A stretch of DNA of 64,000 bases from Corynebacterium minutissimum (GTDB lineage: Bacteria > Actinomycetota > Actinomycetes > Mycobacteriales > Mycobacteriaceae). Position numbers and translations under genes: made by a program. The stretch lies in NCBI RefSeq assembly GCF_000988205.1, contig NZ_LAYQ01000006.1:1-64000 (forward strand), given 5' to 3'. Positions 8,143-16,097 of the stretch are shown piece by piece (position 1 is the first letter of the stretch; every line of letters begins with the position of its first letter). The notes below the pieces were generated by a model. That model was not told the DNA's origin, made no database searches, and saw nothing but the letters and a program-made list of their open reading frames with translations.

Positions 8143-8586
8143 GTGACTAGCTCTCGCCATTGCTCCCGCCCCGGCTGCGGCCGTCCCGCCGTGGCGACGT
8201 TGACCTATGCCTACGCGCAGCAAACCGCCGTCGTGGGTCCGCTCTCCGAAGAAACCGATCCCCACGCTTGGGACCTGTGCGAAAAGCACAGCGCCCGCAT
8301 CACGGCCCCGCAAGGCTGGGAGATGGTGCGTGTTGACCGCATCGAGCTTGATGAGGATGATGACCTCACTGCGCTCGCCGAAGCCGTCCGGGAGGCCGGG
8401 CGCGTGACCACTGGCCTGGTTGATGATTCCACGGCCGGCTCCGGTGCCGATCCCATTGACTACTCCGCTACCTTCGACGGCGCCGATCCGCGTAACTCAA
8501 ACCATCCTGTGTTCCGGACCCGCCGCGTCCACGACGCCCGCCAGCGCCGCCGCGCACACCTGACGGTGGTGCCGGACGCCGAGTAG
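8143..8586 (+). CDS. DUF3499 family protein (Rv3258c homologue)
   Basis: Function unknown. The protein (147 residues from GTG 8143) opens with TSSRHCSRPGCGRPAVATL, the conserved DUF3499 start, with a C-x4-C pair. A second possible metal pair follows in WDLCEKHSARITAPQGWEMV, so a small zinc-binding N-terminal domain is likely. The C-terminal half is acidic, then basic (RTRRVHDARQRRRAHLTVV). A longer frame opens at 8083, but the family start and the -10 hexamer seven bases upstream favour 8143. The gene is directly upstream of pmmA, as in M. tuberculosis. Confidence 0.85.
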   Translation: MTSSRHCSRPGCGRPAVATLTYAYAQQTAVVGPLSEETDPHAWDLCEKHSARITAPQGWEMVRVDRIELDEDDDLTALAEAVREAGRVTTGLVDDSTAGSGADPIDYSATFDGADPRNSNHPVFRTRRVHDARQRRRAHLTVVPDAE

Positions 8587-8620
8587 CCCGTCGGACGCGG
8601 ATCACCGCGTCCGACCGGGG

Positions 8621-8626
8621 TATGCT
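8621..8626 (+). promoter_or_regulatory. -10 element for leaderless pmmA mRNA
   Basis: TATGCT lies eight bases before the ATG at 8635. No Shine-Dalgarno sequence is present. Confidence 0.55.
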
Positions 8627-8634
8627 TGTGGGCT

Positions 8635-10002
8635 ATGCGAACTCGTGAACAGCTCAATGCAGTGATCAAGGCCTATGACGTCCGTGGCGTCGTGGGTGAG
8701 GACATCGACGAAACCCTCGTGCGCGATACTGGCGCGGCCTACGCCGCCATCCTCCGCGAAGAAGGGGAGACCACCGTGGCGGTGGGCCACGATATGCGTC
8801 CGTCCTCCCCGCAGCTCGCCGCTGCTTTCGCGGAGGGTGCTGCCGCGCAGGGCCTCAATGTCATCCAGCTCGGCCTGACATCGACTGATGAGCTGTACTT
8901 CGCCGCCGGCCACCTCAATTGCGCGGGCGCAATGTTCACCGCCTCCCACAACCCAGCTAAGTACAACGGCATCAAGCTGTGTCGCGCGGGTGCTGTTCCG
9001 GTGGGCCAGGAGACCGGCCTGGAGCAGATTAAGGACATGCTGATCGACGGCACCCCGGCCTTCGACGGCGAGCCAGGCACCGTGACTGAGCGCGAGGTGC
9101 TCGGTGATTATGCCGCCTTCCTGCGCGGCTTGGTGCCGTTGGAGAATTCTCGCCCGCTCGTCGTCGCAGTGGATGCCGCGAACGGCATGGGCGGCCACAC
9201 CGTCCCGGCGGTCTTTGAAGGCCTGCCTTTCGACGTGCGTGACCTCTACTTTGAGCTGGACGGCACCTTCCCCAACCACGAGGCGAACCCGCTGGATCCG
9301 AAGAATCTGGTGGACCTGCAGAAGTTCACCGTTGAGCAGAAGGCGGACATCGGCCTTGCTTTCGACGGTGATGCCGACCGCTGCTTCGTGGTGGATGAGA
9401 AGGGCCAGCCGGTGCCGCCTTCTGCCATCTGTGCGCTGGTGGCGGAGCGCTACCTGGACAAGTTCCCCGGTGCCACCGTCATCCATAACCTGATTACTTC
9501 GAAGACGGTTCCGGAGCTCATCGCTGAGAAGGGCGGCAAGGCCGTGCGCACCCGCGTGGGCCACTCCTTCATCAAGGCCCAGATGGCCAAGGAAAAGGCG
9601 GTCTTTGGTGGCGAGCACTCCGCTCACTACTACTTCCAGGAGTTCTGGAATGCGGACTCCGGCATGCTCGCGGCCATGCACGTATTGGCGGCCCTGGGTG
9701 AGCAGGACAAGCCACTGAGCGAACTGATGGCGCAGTACTCACGCTATGAGGCCTCGGGTGAGATTAACTCCACCGTGGAGGATCAGAAGGCTACGACCCA
9801 GCGCGTGCTCGATGAGTTGGCGGACAAGATTGAGTCCGTCGACGAGCTCGATGGCGTGACCGTACAGCTGAAGGGCACTGACGCCTGGTTCAACGTCCGC
9901 GCCTCCAACACTGAGCCGCTGTTGCGCCTCAACGTTGAGGCCAAGACCGCTGACGAGGTACAGGCCATCGTCGACGAGGTGCTCGCTATCATCCGCGCCT
10001 AG
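8635..10002 (+). CDS. pmmA: Phosphomannomutase
   Basis: It interconverts mannose-6-phosphate and mannose-1-phosphate, between ManA and ManC in GDP-mannose synthesis. All four alpha-D-phosphohexomutase domains are visible: the substrate loop KAYDVRG near residue 13, the catalytic phosphoserine loop GAMFTASHNPAKYNGIK at about residue 100, the metal-binding DGDADR loop (FDGDADRCFVVDEKG) near 245, the sugar-specificity loop GGEHSAHYYF near 325 and the phosphate-binding RASNTEPLLRLNVEA near the end. The ATG at 8635 is preferred to the upstream TTG. In this genome tobH and manA are separated from it by the sulfur island. Confidence 0.93.
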   Translation: MRTREQLNAVIKAYDVRGVVGEDIDETLVRDTGAAYAAILREEGETTVAVGHDMRPSSPQLAAAFAEGAAAQGLNVIQLGLTSTDELYFAAGHLNCAGAMFTASHNPAKYNGIKLCRAGAVPVGQETGLEQIKDMLIDGTPAFDGEPGTVTEREVLGDYAAFLRGLVPLENSRPLVVAVDAANGMGGHTVPAVFEGLPFDVRDLYFELDGTFPNHEANPLDPKNLVDLQKFTVEQKADIGLAFDGDADRCFVVDEKGQPVPPSAICALVAERYLDKFPGATVIHNLITSKTVPELIAEKGGKAVRTRVGHSFIKAQMAKEKAVFGGEHSAHYYFQEFWNADSGMLAAMHVLAALGEQDKPLSELMAQYSRYEASGEINSTVEDQKATTQRVLDELADKIESVDELDGVTVQLKGTDAWFNVRASNTEPLLRLNVEAKTADEVQAIVDEVLAIIRA

Positions 10003-10003
10003 C

Positions 10004-10027
10004 GTGTGAAGGCACGTGCCTTCACAC
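10004..10027. terminator. Palindromic hairpin after pmmA
   Basis: A perfect 24-bp palindrome begins two bases after the pmmA stop. It can fold into a 12-bp stem. The bases after it (TAATTCCTT) are only weakly T-rich, so it may work together with the next repeat. Confidence 0.55.
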
Positions 10028-10041
10028 TAATTCCTTGAAGA

Positions 10042-10116
10042 AAAACTGCCCTATCTGACGATTTTCCCCGCGTTCATTGCGGCGGGAGCGATAACTTCGT
10101 CAGATAGGGCAGTTTT
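10042..10116. terminator. Large bidirectional terminator between pmmA and fprA
   Basis: A perfect 20-bp inverted repeat (10042-10061 with 10097-10116) has an A-run at one end and a T-run at the other, so it works in both directions. The 35-base interior contains a small nested stem (CCCGC near 10067 with GCGGG near 10080). It sits between convergent genes. Confidence 0.75.
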
Positions 10117-10134
10117 AATTTGGGTCGAGCCGGC

Positions 10135-11487
10135 TTAGTCGCGCGAGTGGTTGACCATCTCTTCCCACTCGACGAACTTCTTGCGCTCGCGGCCCTCGGC
10201 CTCACCCAGGGCGCGCTCGGCGGCGTCGAGCTTCTTCCAGCCCTCCCAGGTCAGGTGCTCCAGCCCCTTGGGCTCGAAGAGCTCGACGATGTCCTCGTCA
10301 CGGGAGTGGGAGAGGTTGCCTGCTTCGGCGTCGGCAAGCAGCATGCCGATGGTCTCCGTGGCATCGGACTTGGTGTTGCCGATGAGCCCCACCGGGCCGC
10401 GCTTGATCCAGCCGGTGGTGTACAGGCCCGGCACGACCTCACCGTCGAGGTCAACCACGTGGCCGCCGTCGTTGTTGATGACGTTCTTCTGCTTGTTGAA
10501 GGGGACGCCCTCAATGGCATCGGAACGGTAGCCCACGGCCAGGTACACGGCCTGGACCGGCCACTCGGTGAACTTGCCGGTGCCGGAGACAGAACCATCG
10601 CCGTTGAGCGCGGTGCGCTCGGTCTTTACGGCAGTCACCTTGCCGTTTCTACCGATGAACTCGACCGGCTGCTCGAAGAGGTGGATCTGCAGGGTGTGCG
10701 GGGCATCCTTGGGCTCACGGATGGCGTAGCCTTCCAGAGTCTGGCACACCAGGTCACAGGACTTGGCTTCTTCGCGGGCCTTGAGGGAGGCCTCGTCGTA
10801 GTCGATATCCTCCGGGTCCACCACCACATTGATGGTGGGGGAGTGGTCGAGCTCCTTGAGCTCCAGCGGGGTGAACTTGGCCTGTGCCGGGCCGCGGCGG
10901 CCGAAGACTCGCACGGTGGTGGCCTGGTTCTTGGCCAGGGACTCGTAAACATTGTCCGGAATCTCGGTGGCTTCCTTCAGTTCATCGCCGGTCTTGGCCA
11001 GGATGCGGGCCACGTCGAGGCCCACGTTGCCCACGCCGATCACAGCGACGTCGGTGGCGGACAGGTCCCAGGAGCGCTCGAAGCGTGGGTTGCCGTCGTA
11101 GAAGCCAACGAATTCGCCGGCACCATGAATTCCTTCGAGATCGGAGCCGGGGATCTGCATGCCCAAGTCGCCGACGGCGCCGGTGGCGAAGACAATGGCG
11201 TCGTAGTACTCCTCGAGTTCGGAGACGGTGACATCGCGGCCCACGTTGATGTTGGACAGAAGGCGGATCTGTTCGGTGTCGAGCACTCGGTGCAGGGAGT
11301 TAACGATTCCCTTAATGCGCGGGTGGTCCGGAGCCACGCCGTAGCGGATGAGCCCGAAGGGGGCGGGCATCTGCTCGATGAGATCGATCTGAACGTTGCC
11401 GCCGGTCTTTTTCACCAGAATGTCGGAGGCGTAGATGCCGGCTGGGCCGGCGCCGATGACGGCTACTTTCAGGGGTTGCTGAGTCAT
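10135..11487 (-). CDS. fprA: Ferredoxin/adrenodoxin-type NADP+ reductase
   Basis: A flavoprotein that passes electrons from NADPH to a ferredoxin. The 450-residue protein belongs to the FprA/adrenodoxin-reductase type: FAD-binding KVAVIGAGPAGIYASDIL at the start, VAPDHP, the NADP-binding VAVIGVGNVGLDVARIL near residue 145, GRRGPAQAKFTPLELKEL, and the late GWIKRGPVGLIGNTKSDA. The ATG at 11487 has a GAAAGG site. It is divergent from cysI across 229 bases, the arrangement of fpr2 and cysI in C. glutamicum, so it probably supplies reductant to sulfite reductase (inference). Confidence 0.92.
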   Translation of the reverse strand: MTQQPLKVAVIGAGPAGIYASDILVKKTGGNVQIDLIEQMPAPFGLIRYGVAPDHPRIKGIVNSLHRVLDTEQIRLLSNINVGRDVTVSELEEYYDAIVFATGAVGDLGMQIPGSDLEGIHGAGEFVGFYDGNPRFERSWDLSATDVAVIGVGNVGLDVARILAKTGDELKEATEIPDNVYESLAKNQATTVRVFGRRGPAQAKFTPLELKELDHSPTINVVVDPEDIDYDEASLKAREEAKSCDLVCQTLEGYAIREPKDAPHTLQIHLFEQPVEFIGRNGKVTAVKTERTALNGDGSVSGTGKFTEWPVQAVYLAVGYRSDAIEGVPFNKQKNVINNDGGHVVDLDGEVVPGLYTTGWIKRGPVGLIGNTKSDATETIGMLLADAEAGNLSHSRDEDIVELFEPKGLEHLTWEGWKKLDAAERALGEAEGRERKKFVEWEEMVNHSRD

Positions 11488-11716
11488 GATGGCCTTTCGG
11501 AATGTTGTAGTAACTAACGAAAGCTTAGGTCTAAACAAGCGTGGGTTTCATTGAACCGGCTTGTCTGCTGGAGGGCAACTGGGCCTAATTACATTCGGAG
11601 AACATTGTGGCATAAACCCAGCGTGCTTTGCATATTCGTGAGAAAATAAAAAAGACTGCTTTGTCTACTTTGTCTAGACCGGTAGGTTTTTACTAACCGA
11701 CGAAAGGCAGCAGATT
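11488..11716. promoter_or_regulatory. Divergent control region of fprA and cysI
   Basis: This 229-base spacer must hold both promoters. An A-rich stretch ends near 11653, and several GTCTA/TAGAC half-sites occur (near 11530, 11663 and 11673). The best pair is listed separately. The cysI ribosome site is GAAAGGCAGCAG. Confidence 0.6.
11652..11667 (+). promoter_or_regulatory. McbR-like operator upstream of cysI
   Basis: The bases read AAGAC-TGCTTT-GTCTA. The known C. glutamicum McbR site (methionine/cysteine repressor, S-adenosylhomocysteine-responsive) is TAGAC-N6-GTCTA, so nine of ten defined positions match with the correct spacing. A second, overlapping TCTAGA core follows at 11673. In C. 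glutamicum McbR controls the homologous genes, so this assignment is reasonable but untested. Confidence 0.6.
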
Positions 11717-13387
11717 ATGACCACCGCAACGAAGCGACGCCCGCGTGTGAAGAAGCCGGAAGGCCAGTGGAAGATTGACGGCACCGCTCCGCTGAATTCC
11801 GACGAGGAGATTAAGCAGGCCGACGATGCCCTGGCCGTGCACCAGCGCGTTATCGATATCTATTCCAAGCAGGGCTTTTCCTCCATCCCCGCCGAGGATC
11901 TTGCCCCGCGCTTTAAATGGTTGGGCTTGTACACCCAGCGCAACCAGAACCTGGGCGGGGAGATGACCTCCAAGCTCAGCAACGCCGAACTGCAGGATGA
12001 GTACTTCATGATGCGCGTGCGCTTCGACGGCGGCCGCGCCGATCCCGCCAAGTTGCGTGCCGTAGGAGAGATTTCGCGCGACTATGCGCGCTCCACCGCG
12101 GACTTTACGGACCGTCAGAACATCCAGCTGCACTGGATTCAGATTGAGGATGTCCCCGCCATTTGGGAGAAGCTACGTTCTGTGGGGCTGGATACTCTGC
12201 TCGGCTGCGGTGACGTGCCCCGTGTCATCCTGGGCTCACCGGTAGCGGGAGTGGCCGCCGACGAAATTATCGATGCCACCCCGGCCATTGAGGAGATCAA
12301 AAATGAGTACCTCTTGCGCGATGAATTCCACAACCTTCCGCGTAAGTTCAAGTCTGCCATCTCCGGCAACGCCCGCCAAGACGTCACCCACGAAATCCAG
12401 GACGTTGCTTTCGTGGGCACGAATCACCCTGAGTACGGGCCCGGCTTCGATTGCTTTGTCGGCGGAGGCCTGTCGACCAACCCGATGCTTTCGCAGTCCC
12501 TCGGCGCATGGATTCCGCTCGAGCGCGTGCCGGAGGTATGGGCCGGTGTGGCGCGCATCTTCCGCGACTATGGCTTCCGCCGCAACCGCAACCGCGCGCG
12601 CCTTAAGTTCCTCGTAGCGCAGTGGGGCATCGAGAAGTTCCGAAAGGTATTGGAAGAGGAATACCTCGACGCGCCGCTTCTCGACGGCCTCCCGCTCCCC
12701 ATCACACCCGGCAACCGCGATCATGTGGGCGTGCACCGCCAGCAGGATGGCAAGTTCTACGTCGGCGTCAAACCCACCGTGGGGCATGCCACCGGTGAGC
12801 AGCTCATCGCCATCGCCGACGTGGCCGAGAAATTCGGAATCAACCGCATCCGTACGACCCCGATGAAGGAGCTTCTCTTCCTCGACGTGGAAGAAGAGGA
12901 TATCCCTGCCCTGTCCCGCGCCTTGGATGAGACGGGCCTGTACTCCCAACCTTCGGAGTTCCGCCGCGGCGTCATCTCCTGCACCGGGCTGGAATTTTGT
13001 AAGCTCGCCCACGTGACCACCAAGGCCCGCGCCATCGAGCTCGTCGACATACTGGAAGATACCCTTGGTGACCTCGACGTCCCGCTGTCCATCGCCCTCA
13101 ACGGCTGCCCTAATGCCTGCGCACGCTCGCAGGTAGCGGATATCGGTCTTAAGGGGCAGATCGTCACCGACGCAGACGGCAACCGTGTCGAGGGCTTCCA
13201 GGTCCACCTCGGCGGCGCCCTCGGCCTATCCCCGGACTGGGGCCGCAAGCTGCGCGGACACAAGGTGGTGGCCGATGAAGTGCCCGACTACGTCATCCGC
13301 TTGGTCAATAAATATAAGGAGCAGCGCGAAGACGGCGAACAGTTCCGCCACTGGGTCCTGCGCGCGGACGAGGAGGACCTGCAGTGA
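11717..13387 (+). CDS. cysI: Ferredoxin-dependent sulfite reductase
   Basis: It reduces sulfite to sulfide with six electrons from ferredoxin, using siroheme and a [4Fe-4S] cluster. The 556-residue protein has both ferredoxin-like half domains (QNIQLHWIQIEDVPAIW in the first, EQLIAIADVAEKFG starting the second) and both cysteine pairs for the coupled cofactor: SCTGLEFC and NGCPNAC. Tyr72 (GLYTQR) and Cys164 (LLGCGDVPR) are spaced exactly like the Tyr-Cys covalent link reported for the M. tuberculosis enzyme NirA/SirA. It is the first gene of the plus-strand cys operon and overlaps cysX by four bases. Confidence 0.95.
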   Translation: MTTATKRRPRVKKPEGQWKIDGTAPLNSDEEIKQADDALAVHQRVIDIYSKQGFSSIPAEDLAPRFKWLGLYTQRNQNLGGEMTSKLSNAELQDEYFMMRVRFDGGRADPAKLRAVGEISRDYARSTADFTDRQNIQLHWIQIEDVPAIWEKLRSVGLDTLLGCGDVPRVILGSPVAGVAADEIIDATPAIEEIKNEYLLRDEFHNLPRKFKSAISGNARQDVTHEIQDVAFVGTNHPEYGPGFDCFVGGGLSTNPMLSQSLGAWIPLERVPEVWAGVARIFRDYGFRRNRNRARLKFLVAQWGIEKFRKVLEEEYLDAPLLDGLPLPITPGNRDHVGVHRQQDGKFYVGVKPTVGHATGEQLIAIADVAEKFGINRIRTTPMKELLFLDVEEEDIPALSRALDETGLYSQPSEFRRGVISCTGLEFCKLAHVTTKARAIELVDILEDTLGDLDVPLSIALNGCPNACARSQVADIGLKGQIVTDADGNRVEGFQVHLGGALGLSPDWGRKLRGHKVVADEVPDYVIRLVNKYKEQREDGEQFRHWVLRADEEDLQ

Positions 13388-13638
13388 ATTTCCGCCGCCA
13401 GCCCAACCCCAACCGCAACCACCCAGCCTTTTGTCCCTACTGCGCCGGAACAAACCTGTTTCCCGATGAGGAAGATGATTTTGCCTGGAAGTGCGAAGAA
13501 TGCCTCCGCATCTTTTCCGTACGCTTCCACGGCCAAGACGATGCCCCCGTAGCGCCTGCGCCGGCGGTCTCCTCCGCGGAGGCGCTGCAGCGCTCTCTCG
13601 CTCGCCGCGGCCACTCCACCGCGAAAGCTCACGCTTAA
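13384..13638 (+). CDS. cysX: CysX, small four-cysteine protein of the sulfite-reductase operon
   Basis: The 84-residue product starts at a GTG overlapping the cysI stop (GTGA), a sign of translational coupling. It has one C-x2-C pair near residue 17 (FCPYC) and a second 16 residues later (KCEEC), with aromatic residues between. C. glutamicum CysX has been described as ferredoxin-like and proposed as electron donor to CysI. The spacing here, however, resembles a zinc ribbon or rubredoxin knuckle more than a [4Fe-4S] ferredoxin, so its cofactor is open. The Ala/Ser-rich tail is probably flexible. Confidence 0.75.
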   Translation: MNFRRQPNPNRNHPAFCPYCAGTNLFPDEEDDFAWKCEECLRIFSVRFHGQDDAPVAPAPAVSSAEALQRSLARRGHSTAKAHA

Positions 13639-13649
13639 GGAAACACACC

Positions 13650-14342
13650 ATGACCGCCTCGACCGCTACTACTGCTTTACTAACCCTGTCTCACGGCTCA
13701 CGCCACCCCGAGGCCGCAGCGAACGTTATGGCCCTGACCCACGCCGCTGGCGAGCTAGCTGGGGTGCCGGCTACCGCCGCACACTTGGAATTCAATGACC
13801 CGCCGCTCGATGAGGCGGCGCGCAGCCTAGCAGCGCAAGGGGTACGCGAGGCGGTCGTTGTGCCTTTGCTCTTTACCGAGGGCTACCACCAGCGCATCGA
13901 TGTTCCTGCAGCTTTGGCCCAGGCCTCTGCGGCGTCCGGAGTGCGCCTTCACCAAGCCCGTGGCCTCGGTACCGGCGAGGACATGGCGCGTCTGCTGGCC
14001 GAGCGCGTTCCGGAGGGGACAGATACCGTTTTGCTTTATTCTGTCGGCTCCTCCGATGAGCGTGCCAACGCTGCCGTCGCGGATCTAGCACGGCGCGTGG
14101 GCGAACTCACCGGCTGCACAGCGAAGGTTGCCTACGCCACGCGTGGTGAGCGCGAGCCCGTTGGCTCAGATGGCAATCAGGAGGTCGTCGTGCCACTCTT
14201 TGTGAGCCCCGGCCTGCTCTTAGATCGCCTCGACGAGGATGCAGGGCACAGGGGCGGGGAGTCCCGGCAGGTTCTCCCTCCGCTGGGTGAGGCACTCGCC
14301 GGCATTGTTTCCCACCGTTATGCGGAGGTGGCCCATGCGTAG
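13650..14342 (+). CDS. cysY: Sirohydrochlorin ferrochelatase-like protein (CbiX/CysY)
   Basis: It is expected to insert iron into sirohydrochlorin to make siroheme for CysI. The 230-residue protein has two CbiX-type halves. The first metal/substrate His is in TLSHGSRHPEA near residue 13, and the second is in VVPLLFTEGYHQRIDVPAAL near residue 75. The ATG at 13650 has an AAGGAAA site and follows the cysX stop by 11 bases; the open frame extends further upstream but lacks a family match there. The last eight bases overlap cysZ. In C. glutamicum cysH, cysD and cysN lie between cysX and cysY; here they do not. Confidence 0.85.
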   Translation: MTASTATTALLTLSHGSRHPEAAANVMALTHAAGELAGVPATAAHLEFNDPPLDEAARSLAAQGVREAVVVPLLFTEGYHQRIDVPAALAQASAASGVRLHQARGLGTGEDMARLLAERVPEGTDTVLLYSVGSSDERANAAVADLARRVGELTGCTAKVAYATRGEREPVGSDGNQEVVVPLFVSPGLLLDRLDEDAGHRGGESRQVLPPLGEALAGIVSHRYAEVAHA

Positions 14343-15330
14343 CCTCATCCTCATCGCGATTGCGGGTGCCGCCGCGCAGCTTGTCGACGGCGGCATCGGC
14401 ATGGGCTTCGGCGTCACTTCCACCACCATCCTGCTGCTGGCGGGTTTGGGACCGGCGACGGCCTCCGCCGTGGTGCATACCTCGGAGCTAGGCACCACCT
14501 TGGTCTCCGGAATCAGCCACTGGCGTTTTGGCAACGTGCATTGGCCCACAGTGCTCAAGCTCGGCGTGCCGGGAGGTTTGTCGGCCTTCATTGGAGCGAC
14601 GGTTCTGTCTAACCTCTCGCTCGAGGCTGCCGCGCCCGTCACCTCCGCTATTCTCGTGGTCCTCGGCATCAACCTAGTCTGGCGCTTCTCACGCCCACGG
14701 ATCAGTACATCGCAGGAGACCCGACAGCACTCCACTCCTTTTCTCGCGGGGCTCGGCGTGGTGGGAGGCTTTGTCGATGCTTCGGGCGGTGGTGGCTGGG
14801 GCCCGATTTCCACCTCGACGCTCATGGCGGTCGGCCGCGAACAGCCGCGGCGCATCGTCGGCACCGTCAACACCGCAGAATTCCTCGTCACTTTTGGCGC
14901 CACGGCGGGCTTCATCGTTGGCCTCTGGGAGGAGATCGTAGCTAACGCCGCCGCGGTTGTAGCGTTGCTTATCGGCGGGATGATCACCGCACCGATTGCG
15001 GCGTGGCTCATCTCCCGCATTAACCCCACGCTCCTTGGAGGCTTCGTGGGCACGGCTATCGTGACGCTCAACATTCCGAAGGCCCTAGGGTGGGCGCTGG
15101 CGCATCAGCAGGTCCTTCTTCTGCAGGTCGCTGCGCTGGTCCTCGGTGTTGCTCTCACGGTCTGGGCGAACCAGCGCCGGGCTCGATCCGCACAGAGCGC
15201 GGAGGGGGATAGCATTTCGCAGCAGCGCACTGGCAGCCGAGTCGTTGAAACGACGGAGCCGACCGGCCGCGAGGGCGCCCATGCAGGCAGCTCCGCGGAA
15301 TCGGAGGAAGAGCGCGTCGGAGTTGAGTAG
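14335..15330 (+). CDS. cysZ: TSUP-family permease, CysZ-like sulfate/sulfite transporter
   Basis: The 331-residue protein starts at ATG 14335, inside the end of cysY, behind a GGAGGTG ribosome site. It has about eight membrane segments and two TSUP half-repeats: AQLVDGGIGMGFGVTSTTIL near residue 12 and VVGGFVDASGGGGWGPISTS near residue 145. In C. glutamicum the cysZ product has been proposed as a sulfate importer because of its operon position. As this cluster lacks sulfate-activation genes, sulfite may be the more relevant substrate (inference). The hydrophilic tail of about 55 residues after the last helix is Ser/Glu-rich and probably cytoplasmic. Confidence 0.85.
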   Translation: MRSLILIAIAGAAAQLVDGGIGMGFGVTSTTILLLAGLGPATASAVVHTSELGTTLVSGISHWRFGNVHWPTVLKLGVPGGLSAFIGATVLSNLSLEAAAPVTSAILVVLGINLVWRFSRPRISTSQETRQHSTPFLAGLGVVGGFVDASGGGGWGPISTSTLMAVGREQPRRIVGTVNTAEFLVTFGATAGFIVGLWEEIVANAAAVVALLIGGMITAPIAAWLISRINPTLLGGFVGTAIVTLNIPKALGWALAHQQVLLLQVAALVLGVALTVWANQRRARSAQSAEGDSISQQRTGSRVVETTEPTGREGAHAGSSAESEEERVGVE

Positions 15331-15339
15331 AACTCGGGG

Positions 15340-16068
15340 CTAGAGCCCAGCAACCTCACCGATGACGATGACCGCCGGGGGAGCCACCGAGTGCTCCTCC
15401 ATGGTGGCCCCCAGCTCCGCGAGCTCGCAGCTGAAGGCCCGCTCACCATCGAGGGAGCCCTCCTGGATGATGCGCACGGGGGTGTGGGGGGAGAGGGAGG
15501 CGTCGATCAGCGCGGCGGCGATGGCGGCCGCGTTCTTGACACCCATAATGACGGATAAGGTAGCCCCGGAACGTGCCAGCGCTGCCCAATCCACCAAGGA
15601 CTTGGGGTGGCCTGGCGGCAGGTGCCCGGAGACCACAGTGAAGGCGTGCACCACCCCACGGTGGGTCACCGGCGTTCCCGCCAGGGCGGGCACCGCGACC
15701 GCCGAGGTCACCCCGGGGACGACCTCCACCGGGATGCCCGCCGCAGTGAGTGCAGTGAGCTCCTCGAAGCCACGCCCAAACACGTACGGGTCCCCGCCCT
15801 TGAGGCGGACCACGCGGCGCCCCTGGCGGGCATTCTCCACGAGGATCTCGTTGATACGCTCCTGGGCAACCTGGGCGCGGTAGGGGATCTTGGAGACGTC
15901 GATGAGCTCCTTGGCGTCAATATCGCACAGCTTATCTAGCTGGGCAGTGGGACCGAGGTGATCGGCCACGATGACCTCGGCTTCCTGCAGCGCGCGCATG
16001 CCGCGCACGGTAATCAGATCCCACGCGCCTGGGCCGCCGCCGACAAGGACTACCGGATGAATGCTCAT
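15340..16068 (-). CDS. cobA: Uroporphyrinogen-III C-methyltransferase
   Basis: It methylates uroporphyrinogen III twice with S-adenosylmethionine to give precorrin-2, the precursor of siroheme (and of cobalamin). The 242-residue single-domain protein has the tetrapyrrole-methylase signatures: VVLVGGGPGAWDLITVRGM at the start, VRLKGGDPYVFGRGFEE near residue 85, VEVVPGVTSAVAVPALAGTP near 110 and the late SVIMGVKN. No dehydrogenase or ferrochelatase domain is fused, so CysY would complete siroheme only with a separate dehydrogenase. The ATG at 16068 is preferred to GTG 16074, since a TAGGAT hexamer lies eight bases before it. Confidence 0.92.
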   Translation of the reverse strand: MSIHPVVLVGGGPGAWDLITVRGMRALQEAEVIVADHLGPTAQLDKLCDIDAKELIDVSKIPYRAQVAQERINEILVENARQGRRVVRLKGGDPYVFGRGFEELTALTAAGIPVEVVPGVTSAVAVPALAGTPVTHRGVVHAFTVVSGHLPPGHPKSLVDWAALARSGATLSVIMGVKNAAAIAAALIDASLSPHTPVRIIQEGSLDGERAFSCELAELGATMEEHSVAPPAVIVIGEVAGL

Positions 16069-16076
16069 GGCCACTG

Positions 16077-16090
16077 ATCCTAGCTATGCT
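16077..16090. promoter_or_regulatory. Face-to-face leaderless promoters of cobA and tobH
   Basis: On the minus strand TAGGAT (16077-16082) lies eight bases before the cobA ATG. On the plus strand TATGCT (16085-16090) lies seven bases before the tobH ATG. The two hexamers are only two bases apart, and the start codons 30 bases apart, so both polymerases must occupy the same DNA. Confidence 0.55.
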
Positions 16091-16097
16091 CGGGCCT

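Noticed and set aside
8602-9681. Minus-strand open frame of 359 codons
   Set aside because: Antisense to pmmA; no recognisable motif.
10004-10027. Palindrome considered as a GlxR (CRP-type) operator
   Set aside because: The TGTGA/TCACA half-sites are spaced by far more than six bases, and the repeat follows a stop codon; a hairpin is more likely.
10120-11517. Plus-strand open frame of 465 codons
   Set aside because: Antisense shadow of fprA in GC-rich DNA; its translation is Gly/Val/His-rich with no family pattern.
12236-13207. Minus-strand open frame of 323 codons
   Set aside because: Antisense to cysI.
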